From Noviherbaspirillum sp. (GTDB taxonomy: Bacteria; Pseudomonadota; Gammaproteobacteria; Burkholderiales; Burkholderiaceae): a stretch of 8,688 bases of DNA. A program made the translations under genes and the position numbers. The DNA lies in NCBI GenBank assembly GCA_028292785.1, contig JAQGLQ010000337.1:1-8688 (forward strand), in the 5' to 3' direction. The notes beneath the pieces were generated by a model, which did not search any database, was not told the DNA's origin, and saw only the letters and a list, made by a program, of their open reading frames with translations. Positions 1-6,638 of the stretch are shown here, in pieces. The first letter of the stretch is position 1. Each line of letters starts with the position of its first letter.

Positions 1-1
1 T

Positions 2-1873
2 TATACCCATCTGCTCGACCCGGCCTTCCCGGCATTGCACGCCCGCCATGCCGAACGTGTCGCCGAGCGGTATCCATGGATCGAATCCTTCACGCCCGTC
101 AACGAACCGCTGACCACGGCCCGCTTCAGCGCCTTGTACGGCCACTGGTATCCGCATGCGCGCGATACGCCGGCCATGTTGCGCGCGCTGGTCACGCAAT
201 GCCGCGCCATCGTGCTGTCCATGCAGGCCATACGTCGCATCACACCATCGGCGCGTCTGGTGCAGACGGACGACCTGGGAAAAATTTTCAGTACCCCCGA
301 GATGCAGTACCAGGCCGACTATGAGAATGAAAGGCGCTGGCTGAGCTTCGATCTTCTGTGCGGCCGCATCGATCATTCCCATTCCTGGTACAAGGCCTTC
401 ATCGACGCCGGCATCGGCCCCGCAGAGCTCGACTTCTTTATCGAAGCACGATGCACGCCCGACATCATCGGCATCAATCATTACCTGACAAGCGAGCGCT
501 TCCTCGACCACCGCATCGATGACTATCCGGAGTTCTTCAGAGGGGCGGTGCCTTATGTCGACGTGCAGGCAGTACGTGTCCCCGCCGTGGATGGAATGAC
601 CGGGCCGGAACTGCGTTTGCGCGAAGCCTGGGAGCGTTATCGACTGCCGATTGCGGTGACCGAAGCGCATCATGGCGGCGCGCGTGACGATCAGCTGCGC
701 TGGCTGCGCCAGGTATGGGATGCCGCGCAAAAACTGAAACGCGAGGGCGTCGACATCCGCGCCGTCACGATCTGGTCGCTGCTTGGTTGCATCGACTGGA
801 ATTCCCTGCTGCTGGAGAAGGCGGGCTTCTATGAGAGCGGCGCCTTCGACGTGCGTTGCAACCCGCCGCGCCCCACTGCCATCGCCAGGGCGGCGGAATC
901 CCTAGCCACGACCGGCGACTTCGATCATCCGGCGCTCGACGGATTCGGATGGTGGCAGCGCGACGACCGTTACTTCGCGCCGTGTGAGAGCGCCGGCACG
1001 CCTAACATCATCACCACGCCGCGCAAGTTGCTGATCACCGGCGGCACCGGCACGCTGGGGCGCGCGTTTGCACGCATCTGCGATTCGCGCCACCTGCAGT
1101 ACGACTTGCTCACCCGCGCCGACATGGACATCGCCAACCAGCAATCGGTGGAAGCCGCCTTGCTGCGCCACCGGCCCTGGGCCGTCATCAACGCCGCCGG
1201 CTATGTCCGCGTTGCCGACGCGGCCAAGGAACCGGAGCGCTGCTTCCGCGAAAACGCCGATGGCGCCGAAATGCTCGCCCGCGCTTGCGCTCACCTCGGC
1301 ATTCCCTACATTACCTTCTCTTCCGACCGCGTATTTGACGGGACCCTCGGCCGCCCTTATGTTGAAAGCGACCGGGTATCGCCGATCTGCGTCTATGGCA
1401 AGAGCAAGGCCGATGCCGAACTTCGGGTCATGCAGATCTGTCCGCAGGCATTGATCATTCGAACCAGCGCGTTCTTCGGGCCGTGGGACCGTTACAACTT
1501 CGTGCACGCGGTCCTGCGCGACCTGGCGGCCGGGCGCCGCGTCGAAGCCAGCGATGAAATGCATGTGTCGCCCACCTATGTGCCGGACCTCGCGCATTCC
1601 ACGCTTGATCTGGTGATCGACGGCGCGGCCGGCATCTGGCATCTGGCGAACCAGGGCATGATTTCATGGTACGAACTGGCGGCGCGGGCGGCCGGCGAGG
1701 CCGGCATGGATGCCTCGGCGCTGGTGAAGACACATGGTGGAGGCCGGAGCATGACTGCGCTGTCGAGCGAACGCGGATTGATCCTGCCGAGTTTCACCAG
1801 TGCCCTGCAGCGTTATGTGCGGGAAAACACGGTCGCCTGGAGCAGCGATCCATCGACACGCGAGGCGGCATGA
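2..1873 (+). CDS. GH1 glycosidase-like / RmlD-like sugar-nucleotide reductase fusion (5' end cut off)
   Basis: The reading frame is open to the left edge, so the true start lies upstream; roughly 130 residues of a normal GH1 domain appear to be missing. Numbering below uses the TTG at 35 as residue 1. The first ~300 residues are GH1-like: the acid/base motif NEP has Glu24, INHYLTSERF matches the GH1 asparagine-tyrosine strand, VTEAH has the probable nucleophile Glu210, and TIWSLLGCIDWNSL is the late TIM-barrel tryptophan motif. From ~330 to 600 a short-chain reductase fold of the RmlD type follows: GxxGxxG at 336-342, FSSDRVFDG, and catalytic YxxxK at Tyr454/Lys458. RmlD proteins reduce dTDP-4-keto-6-deoxy sugars. 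This GH1-RmlD arrangement is found in several phyla but its reaction is not established to my knowledge. The GH2 gene follows 105 bp downstream and may be co-transcribed. Domain calls are firm; the function is unknown. Confidence 0.88.
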   Translation, partial: YTHLLDPAFPALHARHAERVAERYPWIESFTPVNEPLTTARFSALYGHWYPHARDTPAMLRALVTQCRAIVLSMQAIRRITPSARLVQTDDLGKIFSTPEMQYQADYENERRWLSFDLLCGRIDHSHSWYKAFIDAGIGPAELDFFIEARCTPDIIGINHYLTSERFLDHRIDDYPEFFRGAVPYVDVQAVRVPAVDGMTGPELRLREAWERYRLPIAVTEAHHGGARDDQLRWLRQVWDAAQKLKREGVDIRAVTIWSLLGCIDWNSLLLEKAGFYESGAFDVRCNPPRPTAIARAAESLATTGDFDHPALDGFGWWQRDDRYFAPCESAGTPNIITTPRKLLITGGTGTLGRAFARICDSRHLQYDLLTRADMDIANQQSVEAALLRHRPWAVINAAGYVRVADAAKEPERCFRENADGAEMLARACAHLGIPYITFSSDRVFDGTLGRPYVESDRVSPICVYGKSKADAELRVMQICPQALIIRTSAFFGPWDRYNFVHAVLRDLAAGRRVEASDEMHVSPTYVPDLAHSTLDLVIDGAAGIWHLANQGMISWYELAARAAGEAGMDASALVKTHGGGRSMTALSSERGLILPSFTSALQRYVRENTVAWSSDPSTREAA

Positions 1874-1967
1874 CCGCCTGGCTGCGGCAAATGCCGATTC
1901 GATGATTTCTTTACATGGGGCAGGGAACAGCTCTGCCCGGAATTACTCCAAGCTGGTATTCACGGAT

Positions 1968-1975
1968 AAGGAAGA
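1968..1975 (+). promoter_or_regulatory. Ribosome binding site of the GH2 gene
   Basis: AAGGAAGA lies just upstream of the ATG at 1979, with about 6 nt between the AAGGA core and the start codon. It fixes the start of the GH2 gene and shows that it is translated independently of the fusion gene before it. No convincing sigma-70 promoter was seen in the 105-bp gap 1874-1978, which fits read-through from upstream. Confidence 0.7.
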
Positions 1976-1978
1976 AGA

Positions 1979-3769
1979 ATGGCAGAGACCGCATATCCGC
2001 GACCGCAGCTGGTTCGCGAGCATTGGCAATCCCTGAACGGACAATGGAAATTTACATTTGACAACGAAAGAAAATATAAAGATCCTTCCGATTCGATTGC
2101 CTGGGACAAAGAAATCACCGTACCTTTTCCTCCGGAATCGGAAGCAAGTGGCATTGCGGACCGTGGCTTCAACCGCGCCTGCTGGTATCAACGCGAGTTC
2201 GAGATTTCACCTGAAGGCGGGCGCGTCATGCTGCATTTCGGTGCGGTCGATTATCAGGCACGGGTATGGGTCAACGGCCGCCTGGTCACCGAACATCAAG
2301 GTGGCCACACCTCGTTTCAGGTCGACATTACCGATGCGCTGGGCAATGCCCGCAAGCATGTCGTCACCGTGCATGTACAGGATGATCCTCATGATCTGGC
2401 CAAGCCGCGCGGCAAGCAGGATTGGCAGCTGGAGCCGCATTCGATCTGGTATCCGCGCACCACGGGCATCTGGCAAACGGTCTGGGTGGAGCGCATTCCT
2501 CATACCTACATCCACAAGCTGCGCTGGACGCCGCACTTCGACGGCTTCGAAATCGGTTGCGAAACCTTTATCGCCGGCGCGCTCGAAGACGACCTGACCG
2601 TGGAAGTGAAGATCGGGCATGGCGACAAGATGCTGGCCGACGATCATTACCAGGTCATCGGCGGCGAAGCCCACCGCAAGATCGCCCTGTCGGACCCGGG
2701 CATCGACGATTCGCGCAATGAGCTGCTGTGGAGCCCCGAGCGGCCGACGCTGCTCGACGTCGAAATCACGCTGCGCCACAAGGACGAAGTGATCGACAAG
2801 GTGCGCTCTTACACGGCGTTGCGCTCGATCAACGTCAATCGCGACCGCGTCATGCTCAATGGCCGCCCGTATCACCTGAAGCTGGTGCTTGATCAGGGCT
2901 ATTGGCCCGATACCTTGATGGCGGCCCCGTCCGATGACGCGCTGCGCAAGGATGTCGAGCTGGCCAAGGCGATGGGATTCAACGGCGTGCGCAAGCATCA
3001 GAAGATCGAAGACCCGCGCTATCTGTACTGGGCCGACAAGCTCGGTCTGCTGGTATGGGAAGAAATGCCATCGGTCTACCGCTTTTCGCCGACCGCGATC
3101 ACGCGCCTGGTGCGCGAGTGGACGGAAGCGATCGATCGCGACTACAGCCATCCCTCCCTGATCGTTTGGGTGCCGTTCAACGAATCATGGGGCGTCCCCA
3201 ATCTGACCTCGACCCAGGCCCACCGCAATGCCGTAGAGGCGTTGTATCACCTGACGCGCACGCTGGATTCAACGCGGCCGGTGATCGGCAACGATGGCTG
3301 GGAAGCATCGGCGACCGACCTGCTCGGCATCCATGACTATGACGCTGATCCGGAACGCATCAAGCTGCGTTACGGATCAAGTTCGGGTACGCAGGAACTG
3401 TTCGACCGACGGCGTCCGGGCGGCCGCATTCTCACGCTGGATGGCTATCCGCATCGCGGCCAGCCGATCGTCCTGAGCGAGTTCGGCGGCATTGCCTATC
3501 GCAAGAAACCGGAGAAAGGCGTCGATGAAATCTGGGGCTACTCCGAGGCGGACAGCGACAAGGAATTTCTCGAAGCCTATCGGCACCTGCTGGAGGTGGT
3601 CAACGAAATCACGCTGTTCAGCGGCTTCTGCTATACCCAGTTCGCGGACACCTTCCAGGAAGCCAACGGATTGCTGACCGCCGACCGTGAACCTAAGGTG
3701 CCGATCGAGAAGATTTACGAGGCGACCATGAATATCAAGCCGAACGCGAAGAAGAGCTACGGAGTTTAA
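1979..3769 (+). CDS. Glycoside hydrolase family 2 protein (beta-galactosidase/beta-glucuronidase-like)
   Basis: 596 aa, the usual size for a compact GH2 enzyme. Residues ~1-180 are the jelly-roll sugar-binding domain (SLNGQWKFTFD near the start, later WYQREFEI and a VWVNGRLV strand). An immunoglobulin-like domain spans ~185-285 and a TIM barrel ~290-590. The acid/base is Glu402 in FNESWG and the nucleophile Glu501 in LSEFGG, so it should be an active retaining beta-glycosidase. The barrel carries the motifs LVLDQGYWPD and GVRKHQK, which mark a subgroup distinct from LacZ, so the substrate cannot be named. There is no signal peptide, hence it is probably cytoplasmic. It follows the GH1-RmlD fusion on the same strand, suggesting a shared pathway. 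The first ~40 codons are AT-rich compared with the rest. Its TAA is immediately followed by the stop codon of the convergent yecA-like gene. Confidence 0.92.
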   Translation: MAETAYPRPQLVREHWQSLNGQWKFTFDNERKYKDPSDSIAWDKEITVPFPPESEASGIADRGFNRACWYQREFEISPEGGRVMLHFGAVDYQARVWVNGRLVTEHQGGHTSFQVDITDALGNARKHVVTVHVQDDPHDLAKPRGKQDWQLEPHSIWYPRTTGIWQTVWVERIPHTYIHKLRWTPHFDGFEIGCETFIAGALEDDLTVEVKIGHGDKMLADDHYQVIGGEAHRKIALSDPGIDDSRNELLWSPERPTLLDVEITLRHKDEVIDKVRSYTALRSINVNRDRVMLNGRPYHLKLVLDQGYWPDTLMAAPSDDALRKDVELAKAMGFNGVRKHQKIEDPRYLYWADKLGLLVWEEMPSVYRFSPTAITRLVREWTEAIDRDYSHPSLIVWVPFNESWGVPNLTSTQAHRNAVEALYHLTRTLDSTRPVIGNDGWEASATDLLGIHDYDADPERIKLRYGSSSGTQELFDRRRPGGRILTLDGYPHRGQPIVLSEFGGIAYRKKPEKGVDEIWGYSEADSDKEFLEAYRHLLEVVNEITLFSGFCYTQFADTFQEANGLLTADREPKVPIEKIYEATMNIKPNAKKSYGV

Positions 3770-4462
3770 TCAAGCCTGGTCGACGCCGCAGCACTTCTTG
3801 TATTTCTTTCCGCTGCCGCAGGGACATGCATCGTTCCTGCCTACCTTCGTCTGATCGCGCTGCACCTGCGTGACAGCCGATTTCCGATGCGGCGCCCAGA
3901 AGCGCTGAATCGGCAGAATCGCCGCTTCCAACTCGATCGCCAGCTTGTGGCGCTTGACAGGATCGTCGACCAGCGCCATTTCCTCCTCTTCGATTTCTTC
4001 CGCGCCGAGCAGATAGACCGGCCGCATCAGATCGGCAAGATTGGAACTCCAGATCGGCTCCCACGCCTGCGCGCGCAGATTGATTCCTTCCCAGAATCCC
4101 CAGGCCCATGCTTCCGCATCGATCAGGGTGCGGCCTTCCCATTCATGCTCGCAATAGAGCGGTTCGAATTCTTTCGGCGCGACCTCGAAGGTGATCGCCA
4201 CTTCATTCATGAAGCGCGCTATCAGCCCGACGATGCGCTGGCTTTCCTTTTCCGAGGCGAATTCCGGACCTTCCTTTGCGAACGCCCCCCAGACGCGGGG
4301 CAGCCATTCAGGCATCAATACTTCTTCCGGCCCGATCACCAGCGCGGTCAGATAACCGTGCAGCGTATCCATCGTCATGCCGTCTTCCGCGCATCGATCG
4401 GAAAGCAGAAACTGGTCGAGCTCGTCGAATTCCTTGTCGGACAATGGTTCGTCGAATTGCAT
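3770..4462 (-). CDS. yecA: YecA/UPF0149 family protein with C-terminal SEC-C zinc motif
   Basis: 230 aa. Residues ~5-190 match the helical UPF0149 (YgfB/YecA) domain: an acidic start, LHGYLTALVIGPE, MPEWLPRVWG and a WAWGFWEGINL segment that parallels the FGYMRG region of E. coli YecA. After a charged linker, residues 206-226 form a SEC-C motif (RNDACPCGSGKKYKKCC) with Cys213, Cys215, Cys224 and Cys225 as zinc ligands, as at the C-terminus of SecA. E. coli YecA (~221 aa) has the same architecture; such proteins have been linked to metal binding and ribosome or Sec interaction, but the role is unsettled. ATG 4462 was chosen because family homology starts there; the open frame continues much further upstream but only as an antisense shadow of srkA. 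The Shine-Dalgarno is weak. It is divergent from srkA across a palindrome and converges directly on the GH2 gene. Confidence 0.9.
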   Translation of the reverse strand: MQFDEPLSDKEFDELDQFLLSDRCAEDGMTMDTLHGYLTALVIGPEEVLMPEWLPRVWGAFAKEGPEFASEKESQRIVGLIARFMNEVAITFEVAPKEFEPLYCEHEWEGRTLIDAEAWAWGFWEGINLRAQAWEPIWSSNLADLMRPVYLLGAEEIEEEEMALVDDPVKRHKLAIELEAAILPIQRFWAPHRKSAVTQVQRDQTKVGRNDACPCGSGKKYKKCCGVDQA

Positions 4463-4490
4463 GGAAATGCCCGATGTCGAAAAGAGTGGA

Positions 4491-4511
4491 AAAGCGCTAG
4501 TGTAGCGCTTT
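4491..4511. promoter_or_regulatory. Perfect 9-bp inverted repeat between divergent yecA-like and srkA genes; candidate operator
   Basis: The left arm AAAGCGCTA (4491-4499) and right arm TAGCGCTTT (4503-4511) are perfect reverse complements separated by GTG. The centre at 4501 lies almost exactly midway between the two start codons (4462 on the minus strand, 4541 on the plus strand). No T-run follows either arm, so a terminator is unlikely. On the minus strand the segment TACACT inside the palindrome resembles a -10 box but has no good -35. The position and symmetry fit binding by a dimeric regulator that controls both genes; the regulator is unknown. Confidence 0.6.
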
Positions 4512-4540
4512 GCGCGCACTTTAACTTTAGAATGCAGACC

Positions 4541-5533
4541 ATGATTGATGACGCTCCACATACTTTCGCCGGCCTCGATCCGGATACGGTCCTCGACGGG
4601 CTCGACAGCATAGGCCTGCATGGCGACGGGCGCCTGCTCGCGCTCAACAGCTACGAAAATCGCGTGTACCAGGTCGGCATGGAACAGGGACCGCCGGTGA
4701 TTGCAAAGTTCTATCGGCCGCGGCGCTGGAGCGATGCGGCCATTCTCGAAGAACATGCGTTCTCGCAGGAACTGGCAGAGCAGGAGATCCCGGTGATACC
4801 CGCGATGCAGATAGCGGGACACGCGACCCTGCACCGCTTCAACGGTTTCCGCTTCGCCGTGTTTGCCCGGCATGGCGGACGCGCGCCCGAGCTCGAGGAC
4901 CCTGCGACCCTCGAATGGATGGGCCGCTTCATCGGCCGCATTCATGCGGTCGGCGCGCGCCGGCCATTCTCCGCACGGCCGGCGTTGGACATCGTGACGT
5001 TTGGCGAACAGCCGCGTGCCTATCTTCGCTCGCATGCGTGCGTGCCGCGGGAACTCGCCGATACCTATGACAGTGTCGTCGCACAGGCGCTCGACGGCGT
5101 GCGCCGTTGCTATGAGAGGGCAGGGCCGGTGCGCACTCTGCGCCTGCACGGCGATTGCCATGCGGGCAACGTGCTGTGGACCGACGACGGACCGCATTTC
5201 GTAGACTTCGACGATAGCCGCATGGGTCCCGCGGTGCAGGATCTGTGGATGCTGCTGTCAGGCGAGCGCGGCGATATGACGAAGCAATTGAGCGATGTAC
5301 TGGCAGGGTACGAGGATTTCTGCGAATTCGATGCGCGCGAGCTCCATCTGATCGAAGCATTGCGCACCCTGAGACTGATTCACTATTCGGCATGGCTGGC
5401 GCAGCGCTGGGACGACCCGGCTTTTCCAGTCGCTTTCCCGTGGTTTAATACGCAGCGATACTGGCAAGACCGTGTCCTCGAGTTGCGCGAGCAGATCGCC
5501 CTGATGGACGAGCCGCCTCTATGGCCGGCCTGA
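4541..5533 (+). CDS. srkA: Stress response serine/threonine kinase SrkA (YihE/RdoA family)
   Basis: 330 aa, close to the 328 aa of E. coli SrkA, and alignable over its whole length: LNSYENRVYQ and AKFYRPRRW in the N-lobe, ILEEHAFSQEL, the catalytic loop LHGDCHAGN with Asp205 and Asn210, the metal-binding VDFDD (Asp222), and PAVQDLWMLLSG. These choline/aminoglycoside-kinase-fold proteins autophosphorylate and phosphorylate Ser/Thr on protein targets; in E. coli SrkA is Cpx-linked and counters stress-induced death. ATG 4541 matches the E. coli N-terminus best; ATG 4532 in the same frame would add MQT, and neither has a clear Shine-Dalgarno. In E. coli dsbA lies just downstream, but here the next gene is an unrelated convergent ORF 24 bp away. 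It is divergent from the yecA-like gene across a perfect palindrome. Confidence 0.95.
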   Translation: MIDDAPHTFAGLDPDTVLDGLDSIGLHGDGRLLALNSYENRVYQVGMEQGPPVIAKFYRPRRWSDAAILEEHAFSQELAEQEIPVIPAMQIAGHATLHRFNGFRFAVFARHGGRAPELEDPATLEWMGRFIGRIHAVGARRPFSARPALDIVTFGEQPRAYLRSHACVPRELADTYDSVVAQALDGVRRCYERAGPVRTLRLHGDCHAGNVLWTDDGPHFVDFDDSRMGPAVQDLWMLLSGERGDMTKQLSDVLAGYEDFCEFDARELHLIEALRTLRLIHYSAWLAQRWDDPAFPVAFPWFNTQRYWQDRVLELREQIALMDEPPLWPA

Positions 5534-5539
5534 TGCGGT

Positions 5540-5557
5540 CCTCGCATTCATGCGGGG
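5540..5557. terminator. Short hairpin between convergent srkA and the 112-aa ORF; weak terminator candidate
   Basis: CCTCGCA (5540-5546) can pair with TGCGGGG (5551-5557) around a TTCA tetraloop: a 7-bp stem with one G-U pair, placed in the 24-bp gap between two convergent stop codons. No uninterrupted T-run follows on either strand (the nearest is TTTT at 5564-5567 on the plus strand), so it is not a canonical intrinsic terminator. Its placement is the main argument for a bidirectional stop or 3'-end stabiliser. Confidence 0.35.
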
Positions 5558-5896
5558 TCACACCTTTTGCGCGGCGACGGCCAGCGCGTCGAGGTTTTCA
5601 ATGACCCTGTCGACCGCCGGGTCGCTGTTAGAAATCAGCACGGCGCGCTCGATGGCGGCATCGCGTCCATGCTTCGAGTAGTAGTTCAGCAGGTAATCGG
5701 CATTCTCCACGCCCTTTACGCCCCTGCGGTCATCCTTGGCGAGACGGCGGACATACCAGACGGCATAGCCATTCGACTCTTCGCAGCAGTAGACTTCCAC
5801 CGAGTGGTTGGGGCCCAGGGGATGTTCCTCGGGATCGGTGTGCCAGACCACCTTGCGCCACAAATGGCTTTTTTTTGTTTCGGGAATCGTTTCCAT
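5558..5896 (-). CDS. Small uncharacterised protein, 112 aa
   Basis: I do not recognise the family. The start at 5896 is well supported: AAGGAG (complement of 5903-5908) sits 6-7 nt before the ATG. An upstream in-frame ATG at 5914 would add six residues (MPKEQA) but would swallow the ribosome binding site, so it is rejected. The protein is soluble-looking, without signal peptide or membrane segment. It has a charged N-terminus, a likely beta-rich middle (VEVYCCEE followed by YAVWYVRRLAKDD), and an alpha-helical C-terminal half containing YLLNYYSKHGRDAAIERAVL, ending in a helix with DRVIENLDAL. Two adjacent cysteines occur in the middle (YCCE). Codons 7-10 contain a run of eight A residues on the coding strand. 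It lies 71 bp downstream of the Hpt gene on the same strand and could share its transcript. Being a real gene is likely from its RBS and codon pattern; the function is unknown. Confidence 0.75.
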   Translation of the reverse strand: METIPETKKSHLWRKVVWHTDPEEHPLGPNHSVEVYCCEESNGYAVWYVRRLAKDDRRGVKGVENADYLLNYYSKHGRDAAIERAVLISNSDPAVDRVIENLDALAVAAQKV

Positions 5897-5902
5897 TGCT
5901 TG

Positions 5903-5908
5903 CTCCTT
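5903..5908 (-). promoter_or_regulatory. Ribosome binding site of the 112-aa ORF
   Basis: AAGGAG on the minus strand, 6-7 nt before the ATG at 5896. It decides the start of the small ORF against the further upstream ATG at 5914. Confidence 0.75.
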
Positions 5909-5967
5909 CGGCAATTGGTTTGTTGATATGGTGTTAACGGCACGCGCGTCGAAAAATTGAGCCGCCG

Positions 5968-6321
5968 TCAGATGCAGGGGCCGAGGCCGAGCATCGCGTG
6001 CAGCCGGGCGCGAATGCGTTCATATTCGACGGCGATCAGGTCGAGTTTTCGCGCCAGCTCGCACGCATCGAGGCTCCGCGCGCAGGACTCGAGGTCCTGG
6101 CAGAGCGCAGCCAGGCTGGTGGCCCCGATCGATATGCAGCTGCCGCCGAAAGCATGGGCGACCTTCGCGATGCGCGCGCGGTCATCCTCCGTGATTGCCT
6201 CGCGCAGCGTGGCGAGACGCTTCGGACTGTCGGTCGTGTAAAGTGCGACAAGTTCGGCGAAGTCATCGCCGAAAATCATGTGGACGGATTCCAGTTCGTC
6301 GCTCGGATCGAAAGATGTCAT
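5968..6321 (-). CDS. Orphan Hpt-domain histidine phosphotransfer protein
   Basis: 117 aa consisting almost entirely of one Hpt four-helix domain, the usual size for a free-standing phosphotransfer protein. The phosphorylatable histidine is His56 in VAHAFGGSCISIGA, which matches the pattern AHxLKGSSxxLGA; the preceding segment LATLREAITEDDRARI and the following LAALCQDLE are the expected Hpt helices. Such proteins relay phosphate between hybrid sensor kinases and response regulators in the cytoplasm. The lysine normally two positions after the conserved leucine/phenylalanine neighbourhood (HxLKG) is glycine here. The start is uncertain: ATG 6321 gives a typical Hpt length but has no Shine-Dalgarno, and a GTG at 6357 would add 12 residues, also without a good site. 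No kinase or receiver gene is in the window, so partners must be encoded elsewhere. The 112-aa ORF follows 71 bp downstream. Confidence 0.82.
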   Translation of the reverse strand: MTSFDPSDELESVHMIFGDDFAELVALYTTDSPKRLATLREAITEDDRARIAKVAHAFGGSCISIGATSLAALCQDLESCARSLDACELARKLDLIAVEYERIRARLHAMLGLGPCI

Positions 6322-6464
6322 GTCCGGGAGAAGTTCATGTCTTTGTCGAAGCCTCACGATGATTCTTGCGCTGCGATTTGCATACGCTGTCAGTTCTTGA
6401 CCGACGGGAATCTAAATTTCGTGCCGGTGCCTCGCGCGTAATGCCGCCCCAAGGCAAGCATGCG

Positions 6465-6490
6465 CACGTCAATATCCGCGCTCACGTCAA
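6465..6490. repeat. Two direct copies of CACGTCAA spaced 18 bp apart
   Basis: CACGTCAA at 6465-6472 and again at 6483-6490 (TTGACGTG on the minus strand). The copies lie in the non-coding region between Hpt and the TPR operon. They could be half-sites of a regulator, but 18 bp is not a whole number of helical turns and no match to a known box is claimed. A chance occurrence is quite possible. Confidence 0.3.
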
Positions 6491-6638
6491 CGATTATTAG
6501 CATGTTGCGGTCTGGCTCCGAAGCTATTTGTGAAAATGGCGTATTCGAGACTCTGCGTATAGAATGCATCCGTTGCAGCCTGGCATGCGGCAATTGCGAA
6601 AACAATGCAGCGTACTGACTATATCGGGTAAGTGCAAA

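Noticed and set aside
902..1642. 246-codon minus-strand ORF inside the RmlD-like part
   Set aside because: Shadow of the fusion gene, whose Rossmann and YxxxK motifs on the plus strand are clear.
2207..3151. 314-codon minus-strand ORF inside the GH2 gene
   Set aside because: Shadow frame produced by the high GC content and codon bias of the GH2 gene; no recognisable motif or RBS.
3887..4531. In-frame open extension of srkA of over 200 codons upstream of its ATG
   Set aside because: It lies antisense to the well-supported yecA-like gene, has no homology to kinase N-termini, and the SrkA family begins at about 4541.
4463..5197. In-frame open extension of the yecA-like gene on the minus strand
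   Set aside because: It is antisense to srkA; YecA homology starts at the ATG at 4462, and the extension shows no domain.
6389..6401. Small inverted repeat GTCA-GTTCT-TGAC upstream of the Hpt gene
   Set aside because: Arms of only 4 bp; expected by chance at this length.
6528..6565. TTGTGA and TATAGAAT as a promoter for the TPR operon
   Set aside because: The spacer is 24 bp, too long for sigma-70; no better partner hexamer found.
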